A DNA stretch of 51,931 nucleotides. Source: Lachnospiraceae bacterium (GTDB taxonomy: Bacteria; Bacillota; Clostridia; Lachnospirales; Lachnospiraceae). A program made the position numbers and the translations under genes. Positions 36,641-46,042 of the stretch are shown here, piece by piece. The stretch covers positions 1 to 51,931 of the forward strand of contig JAFWTY010000011.1 in assembly GCA_017518735.1 (NCBI GenBank). The letters run 5' to 3'. Position 1 is the first letter of the stretch; the number at the start of each line of letters is the position of its first letter. The notes beneath the pieces are model-generated. The model did no database searches and was not told the DNA's origin. It saw only the letters and a list, made by a program, of their open reading frames with translations.

Positions 36641-38038
36641 TTATGCTTCTTCTTTGCGGACCAGATTGGTAATCCAGACTCCCTTGTTGATCAAATATAG
36701 TCCGAACAATACCTTCAGAAAATCCAGGCTCTGTGCGATCACATAAACGGCAAAAATCGGCAGATCGGTAAACCGGATCACTATAAACACACCGAGTACG
36801 CAAACCGCCCAGGTGAAGCCGCTGTCCATAATAAACGTAATCAGCGTTTTTCCGCCGGAACGAATGATGAAATACTGCGCATTCAAAAATCCCCAAAGCG
36901 GGAAGTAAAACGCGGTAATCATGATAAACATCGTCGCCATGCTTTTGACTTCTTCCTGGGTCTGATAGGCCCTCGGGAAATACGGCGCCGCAACCAGCAA
37001 AATCGCAGTCAGTCCCAGAGAAAGGAATGCCGTAAACATCATAAGCGACAACGCTTTTTTCTTGATCCCTTCCGTTTCGCCCGCTCCCAGCATCTGTCCG
37101 ACGACAATACCCACGGCACTGCCCATCGCCACGAAAACAACGTTTAAGAGGTTGGTCAGTGCATTGGAAATTCCGATTGCCGGAACTACCGCAAGACCGC
37201 GGTTAGAGTACAACTGCGTCAGTTTTGCGATGCCTGCTGCCCAGAGAAATTCATTGATAAAAATCGGCAGGGACTTGCGGATGACCGGAACAAAAACTTC
37301 TTTTTCCACAAGCAGGGTACGATACACTCCCTGAAGGAAGGGAAAGCGTTTCCTTCTGGCATGCGCCCAGACGATGATCACCGTCATTTCCACAAAACGT
37401 GCAATCACCGTGGCAATCGCCGCGCCCTCCACGCCGAGGGCAGGAAATCCGAACTTCCCGAAGATTAAAAAATAGTTTAATACAACGTCCGTAACCACGC
37501 TTGTTAAGCCGGCTACCATCGGCATCGTACTTTCATTATTCTCTCGAAGAGACGAAGCATAAATCTGCGTAATTCCGAAAGGAGCCAGTCCGATCAGCAT
37601 GATGTGCAGATACTCCTTCGCTTTTGTCATGGCAAGAACGGGATCGAGTTCCGCACTTTCTCCCCTCATATAAAGGTTGATCAGCCATTCATCGCCGAAT
37701 ACAAAAATCGTAATTCCGAGTGCCAGACATAAAAGCACAAACCATATTTTAATACGGAATGTCTTTCTTATACCTTCCACATCCTTATTTCCGAAATACT
37801 GCGCACCAAAAATACCCGGCCCGGAGATTGCTCCGAAAATAGCCAGGTTAAAGATGAATATCAGCTGTCCGCAGATGGAAACTCCGGTAAAGCTCTCCGT
37901 TCCCAGTTTTCCCACCATCAGGCTGTCCACAAGACCGACCGCATTCGTGATGCCGTTCTGGATCATCATCGGAACCGCAAGCGCCAGCGCCCTGTTATAA
38001 AGTTTTTTATCTTCTTTTGTAAAAAATCTAACTGCCAT
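36641..38038 (-). CDS. MATE family efflux transporter
   Basis: 465 aa with about 12 transmembrane helices in two halves. It starts KKLYNRALALAVPMMIQNGI, and the motifs VGLVDSLMVGKLGTESFTGV and GSAVGIVVGQMLGAGETEGI mark the two halves of the MATE fold. It exports organic cations or drugs by Na+ or H+ antiport; the substrate is unknown. The gene ends just past the gpmI promoter, so its transcript may continue into gpmI. Confidence 0.9.
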   Translation of the reverse strand: MAVRFFTKEDKKLYNRALALAVPMMIQNGITNAVGLVDSLMVGKLGTESFTGVSICGQLIFIFNLAIFGAISGPGIFGAQYFGNKDVEGIRKTFRIKIWFVLLCLALGITIFVFGDEWLINLYMRGESAELDPVLAMTKAKEYLHIMLIGLAPFGITQIYASSLRENNESTMPMVAGLTSVVTDVVLNYFLIFGKFGFPALGVEGAAIATVIARFVEMTVIIVWAHARRKRFPFLQGVYRTLLVEKEVFVPVIRKSLPIFINEFLWAAGIAKLTQLYSNRGLAVVPAIGISNALTNLLNVVFVAMGSAVGIVVGQMLGAGETEGIKKKALSLMMFTAFLSLGLTAILLVAAPYFPRAYQTQEEVKSMATMFIMITAFYFPLWGFLNAQYFIIRSGGKTLITFIMDSGFTWAVCVLGVFIVIRFTDLPIFAVYVIAQSLDFLKVLFGLYLINKGVWITNLVRKEEA

Positions 38039-38131
38039 AACAATACCTGTAACTTACTTCTGCATAAGTAAACGGTATTATCTCACGCAAACCGTTTTTT
38101 CTCAAGTTTTTTCTGATTCAAATTGCGAAAT

Positions 38132-38173
38132 AAAAGGATTTCAATTGAAATTGAAATCCTTTTTTCGTATAAT
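38132..38173 (+). promoter_or_regulatory. promoter of aroA overlapping a palindrome
   Basis: TTGAAA (38145-38150), a 17-bp spacer and TATAAT (38168-38173), close to consensus. The -35 box lies inside the inverted repeat AAGGATTTCAA / TTGAAATCCTT (38134-38162), with a following T run. Read as RNA this could be a terminator; read as DNA it could be an operator across the promoter. Confidence 0.65.
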
Positions 38174-38212
38174 TTCCATGTTACATAGGCACACAGAAAA
38201 AGGATTTCCAGC

Positions 38213-39445
38213 ATGATTCTTTCAGGCAAAAATTTCACCGGAAAACTTACTATCGAAGCACCGCCTTCCAAGTCCGTCTGTCACAGAGAACTGATTATCC
38301 GTTTTCTCTGCGGCGATACCTCTTATCTCGCCGACAGCGAAGAGGACAACGAAGACATCCTTGCCACGAAGAGCTGTCTGCGCTCCCTAAATGAAGCTTC
38401 AGGCCTTACGAACGTGCGCCTTTTCTGCAATGAAAGCGGCTCCACTCTTCGCTTTATGATTCCGGTCGCTTGCGCATACCTGTTAAGAGAAGGTGCCGAA
38501 GGAAATGTAACGGAATTGATTTTTGAAACAAAAGGACGTCTCTTTGACCGTCCCATCAAAGAACTGGCAGATGCGTTAAGCCCTCACGGAATTACCATCA
38601 CAAAGGAAGAAGAAACCCGAACGATTCATGCAAAGGGTACAATGCGTGCCGGAAAATATGTAATCGACGGAAGCGTTTCCTCACAGTATATTTCCGGACT
38701 TTTGATGGCGCTGCCGCTCATGAAAGAAGCCTGCAGCATAGAAGTCATGGGCGAAATGAAATCCGTACACTATCTGAATCTGACGCTGAATGCGTTAAAG
38801 AAATATAATTGTCCTACCGTTGTAGAAGGAAATACTTTCCTTCCGAAACAGGCCGGTTACGAAACCGTCACTTCTCTTCCCGAATTCCATGTGGAAGGGG
38901 ACTGGAGCAACGGTGCTTTCCTGCTCTGCTTACAGCAGTTCAGTGACATTGACGTAACAAACTTAAATCCGGACTCCGCACAGGGCGACAAGGCAATCCT
39001 GAACTTCCTGCAGTCAGCCGAAGAAGTCCGCGTAAACCACCTTGCAGCGGATTCCATGTGGGAATGCAAAGATATCCCCGACATCGTTCCGTATATGGCG
39101 ATTACCGCCGCATTCATTTATCGCAAGACCGAGTTTCATGATATCGACAGGCTCCGCATCAAGGAGTCCGACCGCGTAAAAGCGGTTCGCGAACAGTTAT
39201 CCGCCGTAGGCATAAAAACAGAGGAGACCGATACTACCCTTACGGTATATGGCTCCTCTGCGGAAGTCATTTCTTCAACTCTTGCCACGCCGATAAAACT
39301 CTCTTCCTATCACGATCACCGCATGGCAATGTGTGCCATCTTACTTGCCGTGATCTTAAAGACCGATGTGGAACTCGACGATCTTACCTGCGTCAAAAAA
39401 TCCTATCCGGAACTGATATCTTTCGTCGAGAAGTATTTAGCTTAA
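38213..39445 (+). CDS. aroA: 3-phosphoshikimate 1-carboxyvinyltransferase (EPSP synthase)
   Basis: 410 aa. It joins shikimate-3-phosphate and PEP, the sixth shikimate step. APPSKSVCHRELI is the N-terminal substrate loop, NESGSTLRFMIPVA corresponds to the glyphosate-site loop (N-x-G-T/S), DGSVSSQYISGLLMALP binds shikimate phosphate, and LRIKESDRVKAVREQL plus YHDHRMAMC carry the late catalytic residues. The first motif has CH for the usual TxR pattern, a mild departure. AAGGA lies before the ATG. The stop overlaps the convergent degV gene by 9 bp. Confidence 0.94.
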   Translation: MILSGKNFTGKLTIEAPPSKSVCHRELIIRFLCGDTSYLADSEEDNEDILATKSCLRSLNEASGLTNVRLFCNESGSTLRFMIPVACAYLLREGAEGNVTELIFETKGRLFDRPIKELADALSPHGITITKEEETRTIHAKGTMRAGKYVIDGSVSSQYISGLLMALPLMKEACSIEVMGEMKSVHYLNLTLNALKKYNCPTVVEGNTFLPKQAGYETVTSLPEFHVEGDWSNGAFLLCLQQFSDIDVTNLNPDSAQGDKAILNFLQSAEEVRVNHLAADSMWECKDIPDIVPYMAITAAFIYRKTEFHDIDRLRIKESDRVKAVREQLSAVGIKTEETDTTLTVYGSSAEVISSTLATPIKLSSYHDHRMAMCAILLAVILKTDVELDDLTCVKKSYPELISFVEKYLA

Positions 39446-40291
39446 GTATCCCATAACGCCGATTCCGCGTACGCCCGTGCTTACGTGGCAGACGATACTG
39501 ATCGGCAGACGATATAATTCAATCGTCGGATCCTTGAAGTACTCTCTTACGGTGTTTAACCACTCTTCGCCTTCTTCTCTGTTTCCGGAGTAAGCTGCAT
39601 AGATTACGCTGTTTCCCTGGGAAAAGCGTTTCTCTTTATCCTGCTCGATTGCACGAAGCAGGATTTTTTCTGCTTTTTTCATGCCACGTTCCTTGGAATA
39701 GGAATCGAGCTTTCCGCCCTGAATCGTAAGGACGGGCTTGATGTTCATGATGGTTGCAATCGCTGCGGCAGCAGACGTAACACGTCCGCTCTTCTTCAGT
39801 AATTCCAGTGTATTTACCGCAAGATAGATACTTGCGTTATAGGAATCGTTCTCCAGATATGTCTTGATTTCTTCCGCGGAAAGACCATGCTCGATCATAA
39901 CCAGAGCATCGATTACGGAACGTCTCTGGGAAATGGAAATTCTCTTATTATCCACCACGAGGATTCTTCCGTCGTAGTCCTGTGCCATACCCATTGCGGT
40001 TTCACAGGATCCGCTGAGTGCGGAAGACATAGGAATATAAAGAACTTTATCGTAGGTTTCGAGAAGCTCTTCCCACTGATCCAGCAAATCTCCCAGTACC
40101 GGCTGTGCCGTAGAAACATCCGCTCCGGCCTCAAGGCGCTCACAGAACTCTTCATAAGTACAGTTTACGTCTTCCACATATTCTTCCCCGTCAATCGTAA
40201 ACGGCATCTTGGTAAGGTAGATACCACGTTCTGCAGCTTCCTTGGTTGTAATACTGCTGTTGGTATCGGTTAATACTGCGATTTTTTCCAT
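39437..40291 (-). CDS. DegV family fatty-acid-binding protein
   Basis: 284 aa. DegV/FakB proteins bind a fatty acid for phosphorylation by FakA before phospholipid synthesis. IAVLTDTNSSITTKEAAERG, STAQPVLGD and MSSALSGSCETA match the family's lipid and phosphate-loop residues. No fakA is present here, so the substrate partner is unknown. It carries a consensus-like promoter and a long AT-rich leader of about 115 nt. Confidence 0.9.
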   Translation of the reverse strand: MEKIAVLTDTNSSITTKEAAERGIYLTKMPFTIDGEEYVEDVNCTYEEFCERLEAGADVSTAQPVLGDLLDQWEELLETYDKVLYIPMSSALSGSCETAMGMAQDYDGRILVVDNKRISISQRRSVIDALVMIEHGLSAEEIKTYLENDSYNASIYLAVNTLELLKKSGRVTSAAAAIATIMNIKPVLTIQGGKLDSYSKERGMKKAEKILLRAIEQDKEKRFSQGNSVIYAAYSGNREEGEEWLNTVREYFKDPTIELYRLPISIVCHVSTGVRGIGVMGYLS

Positions 40292-40412
40292 GTGTTCTCC
40301 TGTTCTTATTTCTTTACAAAGATTTTATAAAGAGAATACTAAAAATTAATAAACCATTTGATAAGATTTCATAAAATAAATTTTAAATTTTTATAAACAA
40401 ATTATTAACTGA

Positions 40413-40442
40413 ATAATACTATGAAGGAGCAAAAACTGTCAA
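40413..40442 (-). promoter_or_regulatory. promoter of the degV-family gene
   Basis: Minus strand: TTGACA (40442-40437), an 18-bp spacer and TATTAT (40418-40413). The leader to the ATG is about 115 nt, very A/T-rich, without visible stable structure. Together with the terminator at 40475-40505 this fills most of the 327-bp gap. Confidence 0.65.
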
Positions 40443-40470
40443 GTTGATTCGATTGCCTCACGGATCCGAC

Positions 40471-40505
40471 AAAAAAAGAAGGAACACACTCCGTATTCCT
40501 TCTTT
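40471..40505 (-). terminator. terminator after the DUF218 gene
   Basis: A 10-bp stem AAAGAAGGAA / TTCCTTCTTT (40475-40505) with an 11-nt loop; the minus strand continues in Ts. It lies about 115 bp past the stop at 40619; the stretch between (40506-40618) is A/T-rich with no other feature seen. Confidence 0.7.
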
Positions 40506-40618
40506 CGATATCTTGTATCAGCCTTTTTGTGTTATAAATCGACGATTTAGAAAATTATATTGTGATTTAGTTTTATTTATTTTTGTGACTATTTCGGTCA
40601 TTTTTGCCGTTTTTGATT

Positions 40619-41416
40619 TTATTTGAGCGATTTGAATGACATATTTCCGAGGAGGGTATCTTTCATAACTCCGACAAACTCTCTCAACATATTGTTCGGT
40701 AAATAGGTCGCCGTGGAAGGGGCTGAAATCCCATATGTTGTGGCAAGTCCCTGCTTCCTTGCGAGGGCAAGACCGCGGTAAACATGAAAATTATTTGTCA
40801 CGATTCCGATGGAAGCCTCTTCGGAATTTATTAATTTTTTCGAATACAAAATATTTTCAATTGTGTTCGAAGATTGATTCTCGACCATGATCCGCTCTTT
40901 TGAAATACCATGCTCAAGAAGATATTTTTTCATACCGTCGGCCTCGGGAGCGGACTCATTTCTGCCCTGACCACCCGAAACGATACAGATGGTGTCAGGG
41001 TTGTTTTCCAAATATTCAATGGCCGTATCAAGGCGAAATTGCAGGACGAGACTGGGCCCGGAGTCTCTCATCTGCGCTCCGAGCACGATAATATAATCGA
41101 GGCCCTCAGGGCCGTTATCATGGAAGTGTTTTAGGATTCTTGCCTCTACAAACGCAAAAAACGCAACACAGAGCGTCACAATTACAATAAGAATAATGAG
41201 CAGAGGCTTGGGAATCTTGGAAAAGACCCTGAAATAGGTAAAAGCGGAAAGAATCCACATACAAACCGCAAGACCAAACCATACCATATAAAACCTGCTT
41301 CCGCTGTTTACCAGATAAACCGTAATTCCGTAGATAACACATAAGATACCCAAAAGCAGAAACAGAACCGTAAAACCAATCTGAACACCTGTCAATTTTT
41401 TCTTCTCCATAATCAT
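40619..41416 (-). CDS. YdcF/SanA/ElyC family membrane protein (DUF218)
   Basis: 265 aa. Three helices near the N-terminus (residues 10-100) precede a DUF218 domain: DYIIVLGAQMRDSGPS, CIVSGGQGRNESAPEA, ENQSSNTIENILYSK and VTNNFHVYRGLALAR. Such proteins affect envelope barrier or lipid-carrier recycling in other bacteria; the reaction is not settled. It starts about 45 bp after the AraC-type gene's stop. Confidence 0.88.
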   Translation of the reverse strand: MIMEKKKLTGVQIGFTVLFLLLGILCVIYGITVYLVNSGSRFYMVWFGLAVCMWILSAFTYFRVFSKIPKPLLIILIVIVTLCVAFFAFVEARILKHFHDNGPEGLDYIIVLGAQMRDSGPSLVLQFRLDTAIEYLENNPDTICIVSGGQGRNESAPEADGMKKYLLEHGISKERIMVENQSSNTIENILYSKKLINSEEASIGIVTNNFHVYRGLALARKQGLATTYGISAPSTATYLPNNMLREFVGVMKDTLLGNMSFKSLK

Positions 41417-41461
41417 CCAATCCCAAATGAACTTCTTATCATAAGTATACCTGCGATGCCA

Positions 41462-42196
41462 CTACTTTGCACAGAACTTTGTATAATACTGTCCCGGTGT
41501 CATCTCACACTCCGCATGAAAGACCTTCACGAAATAACTCTGACTGGGAAAGGCCAGAATGTTGGCGATTTCCGCAGGCGTATATTCGGAGTATTCCATC
41601 ATGTTCTTGGCCGTCTCAATCTTCTTGGCCATGATATAACGGCTCACCGACATACCGGTTTCCTTTTTAAAAAGCCTGGAAAGATAGTTCTCATTGATAC
41701 CGGCCTCCTCCGCAAGATCCGACAAATAGATTCTCTCATGCAAATGATCGTAGATATAATGAATGGCACGGACCACATGTCTGGAATAAACCTTCGACGT
41801 CACAATCCGTTTCATACGCTTCGTGTAATCTCTTACCATCTGCTTGTGAAGTCTGGAAATCTCCGGAAGATTTCTCGCCTCGTCCATCTGACGGATATAA
41901 AGGTCACTGATGGTATAGGCCTGCTCATGCTCCATTCCGCCGGAAATGCAGACACGGGAAAGCATGGCTGCCGTAATCACGAAATGATATTTGAAATTCT
42001 GAAGCTTACTGCCGGATAATACACCGAGTCCCTTCTTATCGCAGAAGTCCTCTTTTAATGATTTTTCAATTCTTTTTTCATCGCCTGCGCGGACCAGATC
42101 ATAGAACTCCCGCTCCGGATTGTACGGAGCGTGATATTCCAGTTCCTCACGCATAACATATTCACGATATGCAAGTTCTTTTTCGATACCGGCCAT
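41462..42196 (-). CDS. AraC family transcription regulator
   Basis: 244 aa. The C-terminal 100 residues form two helix-turn-helix units: IYLSDLAEEAGINENYLSRL with FKKETGMSVSRYI, then YTPAEIANILAFPSQSYFVK with FHAECEMTPGQYY. The N-terminal 140 residues are helical and lack a recognisable cupin sugar-binding fold, so the inducer is unclear. It is divergent from the GH16-GH5 genes with a 176-bp A/T-rich spacer, and control of those genes is a natural guess (inference). Confidence 0.9.
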   Translation of the reverse strand: MAGIEKELAYREYVMREELEYHAPYNPEREFYDLVRAGDEKRIEKSLKEDFCDKKGLGVLSGSKLQNFKYHFVITAAMLSRVCISGGMEHEQAYTISDLYIRQMDEARNLPEISRLHKQMVRDYTKRMKRIVTSKVYSRHVVRAIHYIYDHLHERIYLSDLAEEAGINENYLSRLFKKETGMSVSRYIMAKKIETAKNMMEYSEYTPAEIANILAFPSQSYFVKVFHAECEMTPGQYYTKFCAK

Positions 42197-42372
42197 GTTT
42201 TTCCCTCTTATTATAATGGTGTTTTCGCGCCAAGATTATATATCATAATTTTATCATAAATGTCATTATTTTTATATAGGTTTTTATAACTTTCCTTTAT
42301 GCTGATATCAAGAATCACAAATTTTTTCCGAAAAAAACGGAAAAAGCGCAAACATACGGGAGGTTATCAAGT

Positions 42373-43791
42373 ATGAGAAAAAGTAAAAAAATGTTATCCC
42401 GCGTACTCCTCGGAGCATTTGCCGCAATGACCGTAACGGCTATGGCATGCAACAAGAAGTCCGCAGAAGAAAATCCCAGCGAGTCCGCTGCACCTGTGGA
42501 AGTCGTTGAGGTACCGGAACTGGAAGGCTACACCCTTCTTTGGCACGATGAATTCTCCGGTGCTGCAATGGATGAATCCATCTGGAGCTATGATCCTCAC
42601 GAACCCGGCTGGACCAACGAGGAACTTCAGGAATACACCACCTCTACCGAGAATGTCTTCACAAGAGACGGTAAGATGGTATTAAAAGCAATCAAAACTA
42701 CAGATGAAAACGGAAACGACTACTATACTTCCGGAAAGATCAAATCTCAGAACAAAGAAGATTTCATGTACGGAAAAATCGTTGTAAGCGCAAAGGTTCC
42801 CGAAGGACAGGGACTCTGGCCCGCAATCTGGATGATGCCCACCGATGAAAGCTACTACGGACAGTGGCCGAAATGCGGCGAGATTGACATCATGGAAGTA
42901 CTCGGAAGCGACGTTACCACCGCTTACGGAACCGTTCACTACGGTGAGCCTCACGCTGAACAGCAGGGTATTGTAACACTGGATTCCGGATCTTTTGCGG
43001 AAGATTTCCATGAATATTCCGTAGAATGGGAACCCGGCGAAATGAGATGGTACATCGACGGCAACTTATACTTAACCGTAAATGACTGGTTCACCGCAGT
43101 TGCAGGCGAAGATGAGAAAGAATATCCCGCACCGTTCAACCAGACCTTCTTCGTTCAGTTGAACCTTGCAGTCGGCGGAACCTGGCCCGGAAACCCGGAT
43201 GAAACCACCGATTTCGACAACGCAGAATTCTTAATCGACTATGTACGTGTATATCAGAAACCGGAATATGACACCAACGTTCAGAAGCCTGCAAAGGTAT
43301 TCAAGGAAGCTGATGCAACCGGTAACTTCATCACCAATGGTGACTTCTCCGATCCTTCCCAGCTCGGAACCGATCTTGCAGAAGGAAAAGACTGGACCTT
43401 CCTCTTATTTGAAGGCGGCGCAGGAAGTGCTATAATTGAAGACAACACTATGATCATCAAGACAGATGCAGAAGGTACCGTAGATTATTCCGTACAGCTT
43501 GTACAGCCGGATATCCCGATGTTAAAAGGTCATAACTATCGTCTTACCTTTGACTGCTGGGCAGATGAAGAACGTGAGTTGATCACCTGCGTATCCGCAC
43601 CGAATGCAGGCTGGATCCGCTACCTGGAAGACACCACCTTTAAGGCAACCACAAAGCCTCAGACTTTCACCTTTGATTTCACCATGACCGAAAAGGATGA
43701 CAACAAAGGTCGTCTGGAATTCAACATGGGTAACAAGGGTTCAAAGGCAACCATCTACATCCAGAACGTTCGTCTTGAAGAAGTTGAATAA
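42373..43791 (+). CDS. GH16 endo-beta-glucanase lipoprotein with carbohydrate-binding domain
   Basis: 472 aa. A lipoprotein signal ends at Cys26 (TAMAC), so the enzyme is probably tied to the outside of the membrane. The GH16 domain starts at TLLWHDEFSGAAM; the catalytic motif GEIDIMEV gives Glu170 (nucleophile), Asp172 and Glu175 (acid/base). The extra Met in EIDIME (beta-bulge type) is typical of laminarinases rather than lichenases, so beta-1,3- or mixed-linkage glucan is the likely target. The C-terminal 150 residues (ATGNFITNGDFSDP) resemble a CBM4/CBM9-type jelly roll. GGGAGG precedes the start. Confidence 0.92.
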   Translation: MRKSKKMLSRVLLGAFAAMTVTAMACNKKSAEENPSESAAPVEVVEVPELEGYTLLWHDEFSGAAMDESIWSYDPHEPGWTNEELQEYTTSTENVFTRDGKMVLKAIKTTDENGNDYYTSGKIKSQNKEDFMYGKIVVSAKVPEGQGLWPAIWMMPTDESYYGQWPKCGEIDIMEVLGSDVTTAYGTVHYGEPHAEQQGIVTLDSGSFAEDFHEYSVEWEPGEMRWYIDGNLYLTVNDWFTAVAGEDEKEYPAPFNQTFFVQLNLAVGGTWPGNPDETTDFDNAEFLIDYVRVYQKPEYDTNVQKPAKVFKEADATGNFITNGDFSDPSQLGTDLAEGKDWTFLLFEGGAGSAIIEDNTMIIKTDAEGTVDYSVQLVQPDIPMLKGHNYRLTFDCWADEERELITCVSAPNAGWIRYLEDTTFKATTKPQTFTFDFTMTEKDDNKGRLEFNMGNKGSKATIYIQNVRLEEVE

Positions 43792-43805
43792 GAAAGGAAA
43801 TGAAT

Positions 43806-44798
43806 ATGAGAGATTTTCCCGGTTACAGAAAAGGAATTAACTTCGGTGGATGGCTTTCCCAGTGCGATCACACAAAGGAGCGCTACGATACGTTTATCAC
43901 GGAAAAAGACTTCGCAGAAGTGAAGTCCCGCGGATATGACCACGTTCGTGTTCCCATCGACTATGAGCTCATCGTAGACGATGATATGAACGTAAACGAA
44001 GATGGTTTTGCCTACATCGAAATGGCAATTGAAAACTGCCGCAAAAACGGCCTCAACATGGTTCTCGATTTACACAGAACCATCGGATTCTCCTTTGATC
44101 CGGGTCACAACAAGAGCGGTTTCTTCGAGAACGAAACCTATCAGAATTACTTCTATCAGATTTGGGATATGCTCTCAAAGCGCTATGGAAAAGACTCCGA
44201 TATCCTTGCTTTTGAAATCTTAAACGAAGTAACGAAGAAGGAGTACTGCGAAGCCTGGAACCGTATTTCCACGGAATGCATCAAGAGAATCCGTGTCAAT
44301 GCACCGGACGCATACATCCTGCTTGGCGGTTATTACAACAACAGCATCGAGGCATTGAAAGACTTGGAGATGCCCTACGATAACAAGATCGTATATAACT
44401 TCCACTGCTATGAGCCTCTGCTCTTCACGCACCAGGGTGCTTACTGGATCGCAACCATGGACACCTCCTTCCGCTGCCATTACAAAATGCCGTATCGCAG
44501 CTACGAGGAATTAAGTGAAAAACAGCTCTGCCAGGCATATGCAGGATTTGAAGATTTTGATCCGAACAACTGCCCGGATGAACAGTATTTTGAAAACATG
44601 CTGAAAGAAGCCGTTGCCGTTGCGGAAGAACGCAACGTACCGCTCTACTGCGGAGAGTACGGTGTCATCGACAGAGCAGACAAGAAAGATGCTGCAGAAT
44701 GGTTCCATGATTTCCATGCCGTAATGGATAAGTATTCCGTCGGACGTGCCGTATGGAATTACAAAGAAATGGATTTTGAAGTAGCCAAAGATTTATAA
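43806..44798 (+). CDS. GH5 family beta-glycosidase, cytoplasmic
   Basis: About 330 aa from the ATG at 43806, 8 nt after AAAGGA; an ATG at 43800 is too near that site. There is no signal peptide, so it should act inside the cell. GINFGGWLSQ starts the barrel, the acid/base Glu141 is in FEILNEV, FHCYEP holds substrate contacts, and the nucleophile Glu284 is in YCGEYGV. It may trim oligosaccharides made outside by the GH16 enzyme. Read with GH16, 14 bp apart. Confidence 0.9.
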   Translation: MRDFPGYRKGINFGGWLSQCDHTKERYDTFITEKDFAEVKSRGYDHVRVPIDYELIVDDDMNVNEDGFAYIEMAIENCRKNGLNMVLDLHRTIGFSFDPGHNKSGFFENETYQNYFYQIWDMLSKRYGKDSDILAFEILNEVTKKEYCEAWNRISTECIKRIRVNAPDAYILLGGYYNNSIEALKDLEMPYDNKIVYNFHCYEPLLFTHQGAYWIATMDTSFRCHYKMPYRSYEELSEKQLCQAYAGFEDFDPNNCPDEQYFENMLKEAVAVAEERNVPLYCGEYGVIDRADKKDAAEWFHDFHAVMDKYSVGRAVWNYKEMDFEVAKDL

Positions 44799-44819
44799 GT
44801 TATATATCCCCCAACAAAA

Positions 44820-44852
44820 AGGCGTTGCAGGTTTTCTGCAGCGCCTTTTTTA
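44820..44852 (+). terminator. terminator after the GH16-GH5 pair
   Basis: A 12-bp stem AAGGCGTTGCAG / CTGCAGCGCCTT with one G-U pair and loop GTTTT, followed by a T run. It is 21 bp past the GH5 stop and ends 33 bp short of the convergent gene. Confidence 0.85.
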
Positions 44853-44884
44853 TGTGCCTCTCGCAATTGTACTACATCTGTAAT

Positions 44885-45997
44885 TTATTCATTCTCAAAA
44901 TCAAACTTGTACGGAAGGTTCAGTTCGTCGCGTACCGCAATGATTTCTTTCTGTACAGCCTTGCTGACCGGGACACCCTTGTCTTTTCTTTCAAGCCATA
45001 CCAGGTATTCCTTCTCGCCTGCGGTATAGATCCTGCTCTCTCCCGGTGCCTTCTTCGAAGCACGAAGGGCTCTGCAGATATCGCCTGCGATCTTTTTGAA
45101 GGTTTCCTTGCCCATGAAAGCGTCCGGATCCACTACGAAGAAGAAATGTCCGAGGTGATACATCTGCGGTTTTCCGTCTTCGGAAACACCGGTCAATGCC
45201 TTCATAAACTGTCCGCCGGAAAGTGCTGCGGAAAGGATTTCCACAACTGCCGCATATCCGTATCCCTTATATCCTGCCAGTTCCTCACCGATTCCGCCGA
45301 GAGGAGCCAGTGCAGCGGTTCCGTCCACCAATGCCTTTAAGATTTCCGCACTATCGGTTAAGGGCTTTCCTTCTTCGGAAATAACGGTTCCCGCAGGAGT
45401 GTCCTTTCCTTCTCTTGCGTAGTATTCAATACGGCCTCTCTGAACGATGGAGGTTGCGCAGTCCAGGCAGAACGGGAACTCTTCATCCGTAGGAAGGGAG
45501 AAGGTAAGAGGGTTGGTACCCATCATATTCTCAACACCGAAGGTCGGTGCAATCGAAGGTCTTGCATTGGTTCCGGTAAGTCCGATCAGACCTTCCTTGC
45601 TGGCCATGCTGGTCCAGTAACCTGCAATACCATAGTGTGTGGAATTGCGGATGGCACCACCGGCCATGCCGTTTTTCTTAGCCTTCTCAATCAGCATTTC
45701 CATCATCTTATGGCTTGCCACCATACCCATGCCGTCATGAGCGTCCATAACTACAGTTGTAGGTGTTTCTTTTAAGATTTCGATTTCGGTTGTCGGAAGC
45801 AGAGTGCCTTTCTTGATACGATCGATATAGATTGGTTTGAAGCGGTTGCAGCCGTGGCTTTCAATTCCTCTTCTGTCGGACTCAAGTAAAACGTCCGCGC
45901 AGATTGCAGCCTCTTCTTTCGGTACACCGTAACCTGCAAATGCATCGATCAAAAACGCATTCATTAACTCCCAAGATACATAAGAACGATTATCCAT
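44885..45997 (-). CDS. Ldh family (malate/lactate/ureidoglycolate) NAD(P)-dependent dehydrogenase
   Basis: 370 aa. The type-2 malate/L-lactate dehydrogenase fold is shown by ADVLLESDRRGIESHGCNR (catalytic His in the SHG motif), MDAHDGMGMVASHKMM, NSTHYGIAGYW, NARPSIAPTFG and MMGTNPLTFSLPT. Substrates in this family range from malate and lactate to ureidoglycolate and sulfolactate; the residues visible do not decide. GGTGGGG precedes the ATG, about 45 bp after the NUDIX gene. Confidence 0.9.
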   Translation of the reverse strand: MDNRSYVSWELMNAFLIDAFAGYGVPKEEAAICADVLLESDRRGIESHGCNRFKPIYIDRIKKGTLLPTTEIEILKETPTTVVMDAHDGMGMVASHKMMEMLIEKAKKNGMAGGAIRNSTHYGIAGYWTSMASKEGLIGLTGTNARPSIAPTFGVENMMGTNPLTFSLPTDEEFPFCLDCATSIVQRGRIEYYAREGKDTPAGTVISEEGKPLTDSAEILKALVDGTAALAPLGGIGEELAGYKGYGYAAVVEILSAALSGGQFMKALTGVSEDGKPQMYHLGHFFFVVDPDAFMGKETFKKIAGDICRALRASKKAPGESRIYTAGEKEYLVWLERKDKGVPVSKAVQKEIIAVRDELNLPYKFDFENE

Positions 45998-46042
45998 AAT
46001 ACCCCACCTTTCCAGTAACCATATTATTTATAACTTGATGAT

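Noticed and set aside
42325..42347. TTTTTCCG/CGGAAAAA stem before the GH16 gene as terminator
   Set aside because: It lies in the expected 5' leader, with no T run after it; it is probably just A/T-rich symmetry.
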